Below are positions 46,233 to 58,694 of a DNA stretch of 64,000 bases, piece after piece. Position 1 is the first letter of the stretch; the number at the start of each line of letters is the position of its first letter. The position numbers and the translations under genes were made by a program. The DNA comes from Orobanche coerulescens. Lineage: Eukaryota; Streptophyta; Magnoliopsida; Lamiales; Orobanchaceae. The stretch is from NCBI GenBank assembly GCA_033398695.1, contig CM065812.1:136654858-136718857 (forward strand). Direction: 5' to 3'. The notes below the pieces were generated by a model. The model was not told the origin of the DNA and ran no database searches. It saw nothing but the letters and a program-made list of their open reading frames with translations.

Positions 46233-47494
46233 AATACCCCCAAACTTGAGCCTTTGCTTGTCCTCAAGCAAAAAATCAATTTTAAACAAAATGTATCGTG
46301 AATAATCGTGCAGTCCATAGTGCTCAACTTAATCAATACTACCCTGAAAATCTCAAAGAATAATACAAGTATCGTAATAGTGAGTCACATCCAAGACACT
46401 GATTCCACCAAGTAACCATTTTCAGTGCTAATCAATTGTTCATGAAGAAAATCAAGCTCAAAGATTAACAAGCGTGAATTTGACCGATCGCCAGTATGAA
46501 GGGTTAAACTAAACGAGCCAACTCGCCCAGTCCCACAGTCTAGTGGCAAAAATTTCAAGAATTTCATCATTAAACATAACCCTCGGACAGTATTCCCTTA
46601 TATATGATCAATAAAATGATTCGAGTTAACCACTAGGTTCGGATCTCGGGATGTTTCATCGAGATAATCCTATGGTGGAATTCCATTCTCATGTATTGGG
46701 GAACCGTTTGACGTAAAAGACACTCATGGGGCACATGGATGCTTCTAGTTACTAAGTTCCCCTCCACAGCGGAGAAACAACTCAAATAGCTATTCCCGCA
46801 TGTCCGATTCAAGGTCGCTGTTTTACGCGAGAGTAAACAACGGGTCACGCGAATACCCCCGGTTACTAGGCTCCCCATCATCGGCACATGCGAAATCTCT
46901 AAACCACTAGTCTAATCAGAGTTGTCGTTTTGCGCGAGAGTAAACAACGGGTCACGTGAATACCCCCGGTTACTAGACTTCCCATCATAGAACATATAAT
47001 ATCTCGACTTTTTGGGAAAAACTGTCCGACTCTAAACTCAATTTAAGTGCCAACACGACTCATGTTACTGGACAACTAGTTACGCGAAAAGTGTAACCAA
47101 ACATATAGACGGCGATTTGAAAACACGTATGTCTCCTTTCTTATCTGCTAAGATTTCTACAAAAACGAAAAAATTTCGGACCTAAATGAATACTCAACAG
47201 AAACAGATATCGCTGACTACAACTCGACTAAAACTCAACCGTTTCTTCAGATAGAAATCAGTATCGTAACATCAGTTTTACACAAAAAGAAGCACGAAAA
47301 ATTCACGAATGCAAATAATATCACGACAAGCAAGGCTAGCAACAAAAAATAACGAAAAAAAAACGAAAAATGCAACCGAATAAGTACAACAACAGAAAGT
47401 AAAACCCCCCAAACTTAGGACGTACATTGACCTCAATGTACACAAAATGTAATATGCAATAAAAGAAAAGGTCAAGTACTCCCGTACTATCCGC
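46233..47494 (-). other. Athila-B 3' region and PPT, with tandem duplication
   Basis: PPT at 46233-46250. About 46810-46892 and 46921-47005 are direct repeats 113 bp apart (core GAGAGTAAACAACGGGTCAC, then GGTTACTAG). No gene is visible. The region from 47275 to 47480 is A-rich on the plus strand. Confidence 0.65.
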
Positions 47495-48799
47495 TCATGA
47501 ACTGGTGTCGGCGTCGTCCGGCGAGGAGGGTGGCGTGGTTGGCCGAACGGGTGGAATGAATGGCCCGTCCGGGTGCATCATATGGCGCGTCCACGCAGTA
47601 AGGTAATCGTGGTGGTAAGCATCCCTCGCTGCCAAGCGCCTCGTCTCACGTCGGTTGGCCCGGCGGGCCTGCTCTCTCATCTCATCTCGGACGGCTGCGA
47701 GGATGCTCTCTCTCTCCGTCCGCATCTCCTCTCTCCAAGCAACTAAGTGACTCTCTCTCTCTCTCCTCATCTCCTCTCTCAGGCCGTCGAACATCGCCTG
47801 CAAGTGCTCTCTATCGGGCGGCGGGCTGGACTCTGCCTGCCCATGAGTCAGAATAAGAGGCTCGGGGGACTGCTCGTGTGCCTCGTCAAGAAAAAATCCT
47901 CGCCCCCGAGCGTGTGCCGGCGCTCCTCCCTACTGGTCGAAGTGAGAAATGATGCGATGATCAATCGGACCCTGGGGGGCCAGCATCGGCTCATCATCCG
48001 ACCAAGTCATGCCCGACTGGCGGCATAGAGCGCAGATGAGAGAGGGGTGTTTCAGCCCCGTCTTGGCCCCTCATTGAATGCATAGAAGAATAGATCGGAC
48101 CAGAAGAGGGGCCACATCGAACCTAAGCCCGGAAGTGATAGCATATAATATACGGGCACGAGAGAGTAAAACAGAGCGGATCTGCGAGGTAGGATCAATA
48201 CGTGCGCAGAGAAAATACAACCAGGCTCGCCCAAGCCGACTGAGGCGCGAGCTCTTAAAGTAGAAGGCCGAAGAACCCGGGGCGCGAGTCTCCCAGACGG
48301 AACCGGGCTGTGTGAGTGTCTCGAGCAGGGCCTCCCTCGTGAGGCCACTCATAGCTCGCGTATATGCCGTATCGTCCACCACAGGCAGCTCGAATAATCT
48401 CCGAATGGCGGCCACTGAAAAATCCACAGTAATGCCCCGGATGACGACCTGAGTCCGAGTATCTGACTGCGGTATCATCTGCCCTGCTCGGATATGCTTC
48501 AGCAGAGCGCTAGCATAAAACTCCTGTACGATGGAGATCACTGCCGGCTCGGGAGGTGCAGTGAAACGGGCCCACCCCATCTCGTCTATCATCGTCAGAA
48601 GCTCCCCGTCCTGGGGGGCGGGAGTGAATCCCCGCTCCGGGATCAAAGGTCGAGGACGGGTCTTTTCATTAAATATTTTATGAATTTCCGGGTCGGAGAA
48701 TTGGTGCGACTCCAACTCGGCTCGGCTTTGTGAAGTTTCCCCTCGTGTGGGGGACGATTGCATCCTAGCCCTTGTGCTAACCTTTCTCTTTCTAGCCAT
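47495..48799 (-). pseudogene. Env-like 3' ORF of Athila-B (plant transposon protein domain), two stops
   Basis: ATG at 48799 (MARKRKVSTRARM), about 435 codons. Residues 50-240 fit the domain Pfam calls putative plant transposon protein (PF20167 by memory): RPLIPERGF, a GWARFTAPPEPAVISIVQEF block (exactly 20 residues), VVIRGITVDFS, then RAWLYFLCARIDPTS. The C-terminal third is a charged coiled coil (about 47560-47800) followed by a Pro-rich tail PPVRPTTPPSSP. Stops: TGA at about 48069, consistent with CGA to TGA, and TAG at about 47938, consistent with CAG to TAG. This is the ORF found after pol in Athila. Function unknown. Confidence 0.8.
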
Positions 48800-49483
48800 G
48801 GCGAGTTCCTGAAAAGATAAACACCGGAAATTACTTAAACTATAAGGAAAACAACACCACTTGACTAAATATATGCAAAACGTGAATAAAGAGTTGAACG
48901 AGCTTGCACCGTCGTGAGGGAAAATTAAAATTTAGCTTTCACGTTTAAACTTGACGTAAGGGTTGGGGTACGCTGTAAATCCATAAACACATTCGTTGCA
49001 CATAGTTTTAAAACATTGACTTAACAAAGAAAAATTGTCATTTATGCATTTCATCAAACACCTTGACTACATGAGTTCAAATGAAGAACAAGCATTGTAA
49101 TGGTTAAATCTAATCCCCAAAAACAACACCAATCGATATGCTTATGACACAATGACAAACAACATTAACAATCCACTTAATATCAACACATACCATCAAC
49201 ATCAATCAATAATTTCAAATTCCCGACTCAATTCTTGATAGAACTTTGAAAAAGAAAAACTAACAACATAATCAATATTGAATGAAGAACACCCCCTTGC
49301 TTCAACCCATGTAGCAATAAAGATTAGGAATTGAAAATTGCCTTGCTTTGATTGAAGGATGCAAGAAGAAGAAAAGTTGAGAAGGTTTTCGGCCGATCCC
49401 TGTGCGAAGAAAGGAAAAGAAGTTACCTGGGTGCCGGCCGATCGAGTATAAGAAGGATACCTGGGCTGTTGAACTTCTGTACA
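48800..49483 (-). other. Leader between internal array and env-like ORF
   Basis: Non-coding AT-rich stretch. On the minus strand a TTCTTATACTCG (about 49457-49444) lies just after the internal palindrome array and could be a TATA box for a separate env-like transcript. No gene is seen. Confidence 0.45.
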
Positions 49484-49712
49484 GGGGCCGCGGCACAGCT
49501 TAAGTGAGTCGCGGCCCAGAGTACAGCCTGCTCGGGATTCTTTGTTCCATCGCCATGTGCCGCGGTTCAGCATACGGGTGCCGCGGCTCAGCATGTTAAT
49601 GTGCCGCGGCTCATTTAGTTCGTGCCGCGACACAGAGTACAGGGAGTTTAGCCTCCTTTTTTCGACTTGTGTGTGCCGCGGCTCACCCTCCTTGTGCCGC
49701 GGCCCAATGCTG
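49484..49712 (-). promoter_or_regulatory. Internal GCCGCGGC array of Athila-B upstream of the env-like ORF
   Basis: Eight sites: 49487/49508, 49559/49580/49603/49624 and 49675/49696, with pitches 21, 21, 23, 21 and 21 bp, and the same flanks as the LTR array (GTGCCGCGGCTCA). It lies about 680 bp before the env-like ATG. Confidence 0.65.
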
Positions 49713-50161
49713 AATTTTCCCCTGGGATAATTTCTGTACAGAATTTTCAATAGAAAACATCAAGAGCGTGTGAGATAAGCATATCCAAGCTAAAATGACG
49801 AAAAATAAAGATCCAAAAATGCAAGAAAATACTGAAAAACAAAAATCTACAACTAATACTTGGGTTGTCCCCCGAGAAGCGCTAAGTTATAGTCTTCAAC
49901 CGGAATCTTTGAAAATCAGTTCGCTTTTCGCAAACACCATTTGAACTCCGCCCCGTCCATCGAACCGTTAATATGTGTTTTAGATTTTTGACCATTGGTC
50001 TTTAACAATCCGATTTTCGGTTTGGACACCCAATGTTCTTTGCGAAAAGATTTTAACAAAAACAACTTTCCGAAACACCCATTTTGCACATGACTTGGCA
50101 CCCGTTTGACATCCGGCTTAATTTTCAACTCCACGGGCGAACTTAGGACAGAATGAGAATT
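49713..50161 (-). other. Athila-B post-protease region with conserved box
   Basis: The minus-strand text AGCGCTTCTCGGGGGACAAC (within 49862-49893) matches the AGCGCTT...GGG..GCAACCC box known downstream of integrase in Athila and Tat elements. About 49916-50134 is open but I recognise no domain. Confidence 0.5.
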
Positions 50162-51935
50162 TTACGATTGTGGATGAACGGATGTTGAAGACGACATATT
50201 CAAATGCCTAAGATATGCGACTTGCTCTTCATTCTTATTAAGCGTCGGGGCAGCTGAAACGGATTCTGACTTTTTCGACCGACAATTCTTCCGGTGTGTG
50301 TCCTTCGCAAAGGTATCTACACTTTCAATTTGCGAACTCTTCTCAACACTACTTGGACACGAAAAGGATTTAAACACTTGGAAAGTGACTTGCTCATCTT
50401 GAACCCGCAGAGTGAGTTTCCCTTTTTCCACGTCTTTGAGAGTTCGGCCGGTAGCTAAGAATGGTCTTCCCAAAATAATTGGGATGTCTTGATCCTCCTC
50501 CATATCGAGCACAATAAAATCGGCAGGAAAAATGAATTTATCTACCTTGACTAAAACATCTTCTATAACCCCCCTCGGGTACTTGATAGATCGGTCAGCT
50601 AATTGCAGCGAGATTGTCGTCGGCTTGGCTTCCCCAATACCTAGCTTCTTAAATATGGAAAGGGGCATCATATTAATGCTGGCGCCGAGATCACACAACG
50701 CTCTATCAAAAGAGAGGTTTCCTACGGTGCACAGTATATTGAAGCTTCCTGGATCCTTCAATTTTGGCGGGAGCTTTTTCTGTAGAATCACGCTGCACTC
50801 TTCAGTTAGTGCCACTGTTTCATATTCCTCGAGCTTCCTTTTGTTAGATAGGATTTCCTTCATAAACTTCACATAGCTCGGAATTTGTTCCAAGGCATCA
50901 GCAAATGGAATATTTATATGTAGTTTCTTGAAAACGTCGAGAAACTTGGAAAATTGTTTGTCCAATTTCTGCTTTTGCAAACGCTGTGGAAACGGGACGG
51001 GTGGCACATATGCCTTCGGATTGTCAGGAAACAGTATCGAGGGTCTCGAATTTTTTGATTCCTCAGTCGCCAAACTTTTCTTCTCCTCACCCTCACTTCT
51101 CTTATTGTTCCTCTCGGGCTGGTCGCACAATTCCTTCCCGCTTCTCAAACTAATGGCATTAATACTCTCTCTGGGGTTTGTCTCGGTCGTACTTGGCAAG
51201 GTACCCTCCGGGCGGGCTATTAACACATTAGCTATCTGGCCCAATTGGACTTCCAAGTTGCGAATAGAAGCGGAATGGTTTTGCAAGGTTGCTTCCGTAC
51301 GGGTCATGAACTGACTCGTATTTGCTGCTAATTTCGCAATTGATTCCTCTAGAGAGATTTTTGGAGCGGGAGGAGGTTGTTGTTGGTGTTGAGAAAACTG
51401 AGGTTGGTTTAAGTTTTGTCCGTTCTTCCATGAAAAGTTAGGGTGATTACGCCACCCCGGATTATAAGTGTTGGAGTACGGATTGTTCTGCCGATTCCCG
51501 TTCCCCACAAACTGAGATTGCTCCATCGGAGGTTGCTCGAAAGGGTTTCCGACTTGGCATTCCGCGCTAAGATGAGATCCGTTGCACCAATTGCATGATT
51601 CAGTGGTAACGGGGGAAGGAGCATGTTAAAAGGCTTGAAGTTGCTGAGTCAGTGCAGCGACTTGTGCTGATAATGTAGAGATCGGATAGTTATTGGAGAT
51701 TTCCATAACTCGCTTCGGAATCACTCGTTCGGAAGGCCACTGATAAGCATTCGCAGCCATCGCTTCCAATAGAGAGTGGGCTTCGACCATCGCTTTTCCC
51801 ATTAACGCTCCTCCAGCGGCTGCATCAACAAGAGTGCGTGTAGAAGCACTCAATCCGTTATAAAACATTTGGATTTGTAGCCAATCCGGTAGCCCGTGGT
51901 GTGGGCAACTCCGTAATAAATCCTTGTATCGCTCC
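50162..51935 (-). pseudogene. Athila-B gag and protease, truncated by level-5 insertion
   Basis: From 51935: ERYKDLLRSCPHHGLPDW, MFYNGLSASTRTLVDAAAGG (Athila capsid pattern), then a TAA at about 51626, NPGWRNHPNFSW (about 51440-51475), a Gln/Pro linker, SLRSGKEL, YVPPVPFPQRL, protease site CDLGASINMMP (about 50690) and IPIILGRPFLATGRTL (about 50465). Ends in a stop at 50162. Apart from the one stop this 590-codon part is open, the best-preserved long frame of Athila-B. Confidence 0.87.
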
Positions 51936-52966
51936 TGTAACACCCCGAGATATTCGGAATAATTACAGCGCCGTAAACCCTTTAGGTAAGGATTTACAAG
52001 GCTAATTTTAAAAAGAGTGTAAATATAAACCAATCGTACAACTGAAGTTCAAATACAGATTTGATTCAACCGATCAAATGAGTTAACTTATACAACCATA
52101 TCGAAAGGACATTATTAAAACAGACGTACTTGAGTACTAAATAGACCAAGGAGACAAATCACAATAACAATAAACATCAACCACATCACTGAGCCATTTC
52201 ATCGTCCTGTCGGTACTGTGGTTGCTTCCCCGCTCCTCGGCTACCTGAACATCAAAACAATGTCCACCCCCGAAGGAGTTAGCAAAACAATGCTAGTACA
52301 AGTATCGTAATACATAAATCATCAATGCATCATAAAACATGCAAAATGGACTTCCGCCACCGGAATCCAACGATGCGAATCCTCATGATTCCATCAACAC
52401 AGTACAGGGTAATCCAGCGATCCAGCGCCCTTGGTATAGATCCCCATGATGATCCCGTCGGACCAACGCATGGTGGAAAACCCGTCCAGTGATCCAGCGC
52501 CCTCAGCATAGATCCCCATGATGATCCCGTCGGACCAACGCATGGTGGACATTCGATCCAGCGCCCTCAGCATAGATCCTCATGATCCCCTCGGATCATT
52601 TATATCATAAATCAATCAACTATGCATACATATATGCATTTGAATATGTTCATCAATACGAACAAATAACAACGAATACCACGAGAAATTTCAGAATATA
52701 TCTCATATTCAACAACATGAACAAAACCACAAACATGATCAAAGTTTCAATATAAATCGAACTCGACATATGATACTTGCCTCGAAAATGGCAAGAACGA
52801 AACACTTCAATGATCTCAACACACGCGAAGGCCGCCTCCTTCGATCAACGTAACAAGCTCGAACCTTAACAAAAGGAATGATATACAAATCATCTCAAGT
52901 GGAACGATGGCCTAACAATTTGGTCTACGGCCGAAAAGCTCAAAATAAACAATCTGCCTGGACTGC

Positions 52967-53160
52967 TTAGCGTGCGCTACGTACTCTACGTAACGTGCGC
53001 TAAGCCGGCCTGTTAGCGTACGCTATCGTATAAGACTAGCATGTGTTAGCCTCGGACTGACAGTTTAAATCGGCTGATACATAACGTGCGTTACGTACGT
53101 ATTGTGCGTTAACTCAACCCCGATAGCGCACGTTAACTAACGTATGTTAGCGTGCGCTAA
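52967..53160 (-). promoter_or_regulatory. LTR-1 palindrome cluster downstream of TATA (TAGCGTGCGCTA type)
   Basis: About eight sites of mixed type (TTAGCGTGCGCTA, TAACGTGCGCTAA, TTAGCGTACGCTA, ATAGCGCACGTTAA). It lies 660-860 bp after the TATA box in the transcription direction, inside the leader, unlike the U3 clusters. Confidence 0.55.
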
Positions 53161-53819
53161 TCTTGCATGGCAGAATACTGCTAACAGAAAACTGGGTTGA
53201 ATGGTGATGAACTCATGAATTCTATGGTGATAATACAAGTCATCCTCGAGCATATCATGCTAATAAGGTTTGTGGAAGTTCTTTGATTATGAGATACAAA
53301 TATACGGATAATCATCTCAACATCATAATTCATCTACGATCTTCAAGAAATATTCTAAGTTCCATTCGTCCTACGTTCCAAAACGCATGATTCCAAAGTA
53401 TAAAACGTAACAACTGGGTAATATCCGTTTACTGATCATAAATCGATTTGAAAATGCTAAGGAGTCCAAATACTAAGATGGTTCAAAGGTTCAAACGATA
53501 TATAGTGTCGATACGTCAAAAGTATCCTTCTAACATGTGATGACCGATTATAAACGAAATACTGGCTATCAAAACATGATCAACGTCAATACTAACATCG
53601 GTGAAGAATCACCTACCTCAAGGTAGTGAAGAACACGGAGGAAATCGAAGCAATCCAACACCGAAGGCTTGAACACCAATCTCCAACGTTGTACGATCTT
53701 CAATCACGAGCTAGGATGTTGATATGGAGTGTTTAGGATGAAGGAAGTTATGTTCTAAGTGTAAGAATTCGGGTAATGGGAGAAGAAAGAACTGAAATCA
53801 CGAATAGGATGTTGTCCTA

Positions 53820-54134
53820 TTTATAAGAAATGGCTATTAGCGCGCGCTAGACCCTGCTCGTAGCGTGCGCTAACGGCTCACTGACTTAACTGTATTCAGC
53901 ACTTAGCGTGCGCTACGCATATACCTGTAGCGTGCGCTAAGGCGTTGACTTGGCTTTTCTCGAAAGCCGTCCAGGTTCATCCCGACACGATCCGACAGGG
54001 GTCCCCCGGCCATATCTCACCTACCGCACGTCTCAATCAAATTGACCACACATAGCGTGCGCTAATAATCCTTTGTAGCGTGCGCTATTGAGTCCATGTT
54101 AGCGTACGCTACACATAGCCGATAGCGTGCGCTA
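53820..54134 (-). promoter_or_regulatory. LTR-1 U3 palindrome cluster and TATA box
   Basis: TAGCGYGCGCTA sites from 53838 to 54134 in pairs; TTATAA at about 53825 (minus) follows about 12 bp after the last site in the transcription direction. Confidence 0.68.
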
Positions 54135-54285
54135 CATGCGCAGAATTACAATATGTAAATCACATACATGAAATCATACGCTCGACAACATCGGATTATG
54201 AAATACGGAGAATAATACTCAGATCAAGTACAACGATTACAATATCACAAGTTCCAAATACAAGTCAGAAATCTCGGGTATTACA

Positions 54286-54297
54286 TCCTTCCTCCCT
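54286..54297 (-). other. Polypurine tract, copy 1
   Basis: Minus strand AGGGAGGAAGGA before TGTAATACCC. Confidence 0.8.
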
Positions 54298-54320
54298 AAA
54301 AAGAAGTTTTGTCCCGAAAC

Positions 54321-56549
54321 TTAAGATGAAAACAACTCTGGATATCTAGCCTTCATACTGTCCTCCGTTTCCCAAGTGGCCTCTTCGACTCCGTGTCGTG
54401 ACCATTGTACTTTAACCAAGTGTATTGGTTTATTCCTCAATTGTTTGATCCGGCTCTCAAGTATCTTGATTGGTCTCTCTTCGAAGGTGCCATCATTAGC
54501 TATCTCGATCTCGTCGAAATCAATGACGTGACTGGGGTCCGGTACATACTTCCGCAATTGGGATACGTGAAACACATTGTGAACGTGACTCAGCAATGGC
54601 GGTAAGGCCAACCTGTATGCTAAATCTCCAACTCTCTCGAGGATCTCAAATGGTCCGATATATCTCAGACTAAGCTTGCCTCTCCTCCCAAAACGGAAAA
54701 TCCCTCGTGTAGGAGACACCTTCAATAGTACATGGTCCCCAGCGTCGAACTCTAGAGGGCGACGACGTATATCTACATAAGATTTCTGTCGACTCTGGGC
54801 AGTCAACAATCTTTCTCGAATCAAAGCTACCTTCTCTTGAGTCTGAATAATCAATTCCGGTTCCATCCCGATCAAATCCGAAGAATCATCCCAACACAGG
54901 GGTGATCGACATCTTCTTCCGTACAAAGCTTCAAATAGTGCCATTTTGATAGAAGCATGCCAACTATTATTATAAGTGAATTCAATCAAGGGCAAGTGAA
55001 CTTCCCAATCAGTTGACCAATCTAATGCACAAGCTCTAAGCATGTCTTCTACTATTTGTATAGTCCTTTCGGACTGACCGTCCGTTTGGGGATGATAAGC
55101 CGTGCTAAAGATGAGCTCAGTCCCCAAAGCCTTGTGAACTGCTTTCCAGAAGTGTGACACGAAACGGCCATCTCGATCCGAAATAATGGTCTTCGGCGTC
55201 CCATGCAATCTGACTATCTCCGCAATAAATACTCGCGCCAATCTCTCGGGTCCCCATGTATCTTTAATCCCTAGGAAATGAGCCGACTTGGTTAGTCGAT
55301 CAACTACAACCCAAATCATGTTCATTCTCGTTCTAGTCCTTGGCATACTGGTGATGAAATCCATCGAGATGTCCTCCCACTTCCATTCAGGGATCGGAAG
55401 CGGCTTTAACATTCCGGCAGGTCGCTGATGTTCGATCTTAACCTACTGACAAGTCAAACACCTCGAAACATACTCTGCTACGTCCTTCTTCATATTCCCC
55501 CACCAGAAGTTTTGTTTTAAATCCTTATACATCTTACTGCTGCCCGGGTGAATAGAATAGGGCGCGCTGTGAGCTTCCTTCAAAATAGTCCTTCTCAAAT
55601 CATCATCATCGGGAACGCAAAGTCGACTCTGAAATCTCAGAACTCCATCATCTTGTATCACGAATCCTGGGGCTTTTCATTTCTTTACTTCGTCACATAA
55701 TCGAAGGATCATAGAATCGTTCAATTGTTTAGACTTGATCTCCTCGATTAGTGATGAAGTCAGTTCCATCACATAAAGTTGCCCTTGGATTCCTGGTGCC
55801 CATACTTCAATCCCCTCGCGGATCAGTTCTCGTTGAATACTGGTTTGGGACGTAAGTGCTTCCAATACTCGAAGAGAAATAGGTTTACGGCTCAAAGCAT
55901 CGGCTACTATGTTTGCTTTCCCCGGATGATAGAGAATCTCCAAGTCGTAATCCTTGATCAATTCCAGCCACCTTCTCTGCCTCATGTTTAATTCTTTCTG
56001 ACTGAAAATGTACTTGAGGCTCTTATGGTCTGTAAAGATCTGACAATGAGTGTCGTACAAATAATGTCGCCAAATTTTCAAGGCAAAGACCACAACTGCT
56101 AGCTCCAGATCATGAGTCGGGTAATTAACCTCATACGGTTTCAATTGCCGAGAAGCATAGGCAATCACCTTATCCTTTTGCATCAACACACATCCCAGAC
56201 CCTGATTTGAAGCGTCGCTGTAAACCATGAATCCATCAGTTCCATATGGTAACGCTAATATAGGTGCTGTCGTCAGTCTCTTCTTAAGCTCATCAAAACC
56301 AGCCTGGCATTTCTCATCCCACTTAAACTTTTGAGTTTTCTGTAACAGCTGAGTGAGCGGATGAGAGATCTTGGAAAATCCCTCTACAAAGCGGCGATAA
56401 TATCCCGCAAGTCCTAAGAAACTCCGGACTTCTTTCACATTATTAGGAGCTTCCCATTCCAATATTGCTTCGACTTTCTTCGGGTCCACCTGAACTCCGT
56501 CAGCTGATATCACATGCCCAAGGAAAGTTACTTCCTTAAGCCAGAATTC
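54321..56549 (-). pseudogene. Level-5 pol copy 1: RT C-terminal part, RNase H, integrase
   Basis: Begins inside RT at [19 protein letters not shown] (56549 down), so the RT palm with its catalytic Asp pair is gone. RNase H has [15 protein letters not shown] (about 56220) and [12 protein letters not shown]. Integrase: HSAPYSIHPG and CLTC, ISMDFITS, SDRDGRFVSHFW, SERTIQIVEDMLRA, chromodomain IHLVKVQWSRHGVEEATWE. Stops: TGA at about 55675 (shared with copy 2) and TAG at about 55441 (CQQVKIEH, second Gln). Confidence 0.9.
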
Positions 56550-57227
56550 GCATGTCAAAATGGAAAATCCTTTCCGCCTCGGTCCTGACCAAGTGGCGCA
56601 TATAAGTCAGCTGGTGATTAAAGGTCTTAATCACGTCCGTCATGAATGCTTAGAATTTTGTGGTGAGAAAAACTCCCGAACTCGGGCTTCTCTAACTGGG
56701 CGAGGACAATACTGCGCCTCCATCATCAATTTGAATTCCGTCCAGTCAACATTGTGCTCCTCCGGTTGAATGGCCTCCCACCAGTCGAAAGCCTCCTCTG
56801 TCAGAAGATACTGGGCGACCGGAACCTTCCTATCGTTGGGACAGTAAATCCCTGCAAAAATCTTTTCTAATTCCTTCAGCCAGTGATCCCAAGAAAGCGT
56901 CTCGGCAGAACCGTCAAATTTCGGAGGGTGCAATTTAATCACTTCGGTAAGCCATCTATCTCCTTGATTTTCCACGTTATGCTGCTGTCCCATCGCCGTC
57001 TGCATGCGATCCACAACTTGAGCAAACTGGTTTATCTGGGCAACCACCTGCTGAAGCACTCCCGGCACGTTAGGATCTGCATTATTATTTGCCGATCCCT
57101 GCTGTCCCCCGGAATGGGAATCCGTTCGACTAGCGGTTATCTCTGGGGTAGATACCGACTCTTCTTGTCTCGCATTTCCACATCCGCGTCCACGACCGCG
57201 TCCGCGTCCACGACCTCCTCTCAACAT
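56550..57227 (-). pseudogene. Level-5 gag copy 1, fused to RT by deletion
   Basis: ATG 57227, MLRGGRGRGRGRGRG, then capsid LHPPKFDGSAETLSWDHWLK (20), AQYLLTEEAFDWWEAI, and after a frameshift near 56640 [12 protein letters not shown]. There it joins CEFW of RT at 56549, over a short shared ATGCGAATTC-like sequence. All of gag after this point, protease and two thirds of RT are absent. Confidence 0.88.
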
Positions 57228-57454
57228 ATTGTAAACATAAATACTCAATATCCAGGGCAAACTTTCTAAAAGTACATCCATCAATGTTCACAAAACATGA
57301 ATAAAATAAAACGGTAGTATTTGAGATTTAGGAACTTACAACCACGGTCCACACGCGGCGATCTTTGGCTCGATAGTGATGTTACGAACGACCAATAATC
57401 AAATAACGTAAACTGACCCAACTAACCCGACTGCCAAGATATCCATGAATCTTA

Positions 57455-57466
57455 GCTCCGATACCA
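57455..57466 (-). other. Primer binding site, copy 1
   Basis: Minus strand TGGTATCGGAGC, the G-variant, five bases after LTR-2. Confidence 0.8.
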
Positions 57467-58502
57467 TATTCTGTAACACCCCGATATATTCGGAATAATT
57501 ACAGCGCCGTAAACCCTTTAGGTAAGGATTTACAAGGCTAATTTTAAAAAGAGTGTAAATATAAACCAATCGTACAACTGAAGTTCAAATACAGATTTGA
57601 TTCAACCGATCAAATGAGTTAACTTATACAACCATATCGAAAGGACATTATTAAAACAGACGTACTCGAGTAATAAATAGACCAAGGAGACAAATCACAA
57701 TAACAATAAACATCAACCACATCTTGAGCCATTTCATCGTCACGTCAGATCTTGTGGTTGCTTCCCCGCTCCTCGGCTACCTGAACATCAAAACAATGTC
57801 CACCCCCGAAGGGGTTAGCAAAACAATGCTAGTACAAGTATCGTAATACATAAATCATCAATGCGTCATAAAACATGCAAAATGGACTTCCGCCACCGGA
57901 ATCCAACGATGCGAATCCTCATGATTCCATCAACACAGTACAGGGTAATCCAGCGATCCAGCGCCCTTGGTATAGATCCCCATGATGATCCCGTCGGACC
58001 AACGCATGGTGGAAAACCCGTCCAGCGATCCAGCGCCCTCAGCATAGATCCCCATGATGATCCCGTCGGACCAACGCATGGTGGACATTCGATCCAGCGC
58101 CCTCAGCATAGATCCCCATGATCCCCTCGGATCATTTATATCATAAATCAATCAACTATGCATACATATATGCATTTGAATATGTTCATCAATACGAACA
58201 AATAACAACGAATACCACGAGAAATTTCAGAATATATCTCATATTAAACAACATGAACAACACCACAAGCATGATTAAAGTTTCAATATAAATCGAACTC
58301 GACATATGATACTTGCCTTGAAAATGGCAAGAACGAAACACTTCAATGATCTCAACACACTCAAAGGCCGCCTCCTTCGATCAACATAACAAGCTCGAAC
58401 CTTAACAAAAGGAATGATATACAAATCATCTCAAGTCGAACGATGGCCTAACAATTCGGTCTACGGCCGAAAAGCTCAAAATAAACAATCTGCCTGGACT
58501 GC

Positions 58503-58694
58503 TTAGCGTGCGCTATGTACTCTACGTAACGTGCGCTAAGCCAGCCTGTTAGCGTACGCTATCGTATAAGACTAGCGTGCGTTAGCCACGGACTAACAGT
58601 TTAAATCGGCTGATACATAATGTACGTTACGTACGTATTGTGCGTTAACTCAACCCCGATAGCGCACGTTAACTAACGTATGTTAGCGTGCGCT
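58503..58694 (-). promoter_or_regulatory. LTR-2 downstream palindrome cluster
   Basis: Matches 52967-53160 with several single-base changes (for example TGTACGTTACGTAC for TAACGTGCGTTACG). Confidence 0.55.

Larger units (their letters stand above)
44937..51935 (-). mobile_element. Athila-B: non-autonomous Athila with gag-PR and env-like ORF, no RT/RH/INT
   Basis: Minus strand: gag-PR (51935 to 50162), a short conserved box (49862-49890), internal palindrome array (49712 to 49484), env-like ORF (48799 to 47495), 3' region, PPT (46250 to 46233), 3' LTR (46232 to 44937). Directly after protease the sequence passes into the 3' region, so RT, RNase H and integrase are absent. Inserted in the Tekay-3b 3' LTR; its gag N-terminus and 5' LTR lie right of the window. 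Confidence 0.88.
51936..54285 (-). repeat. LTR-1 of level-5 Tekay (2350 bp)
   Basis: Minus strand starts TGTAATACCCGAGATTT and ends GGGGTGTTACA. It contains three tandem copies of a 70-bp block with TCCGACGGGATCAT (minus; about 52410-52600). Confidence 0.94.

Noticed and set aside
47747..48028. Plus-strand frame of 93 codons
   Set aside because: Antisense of the env-like coiled coil.
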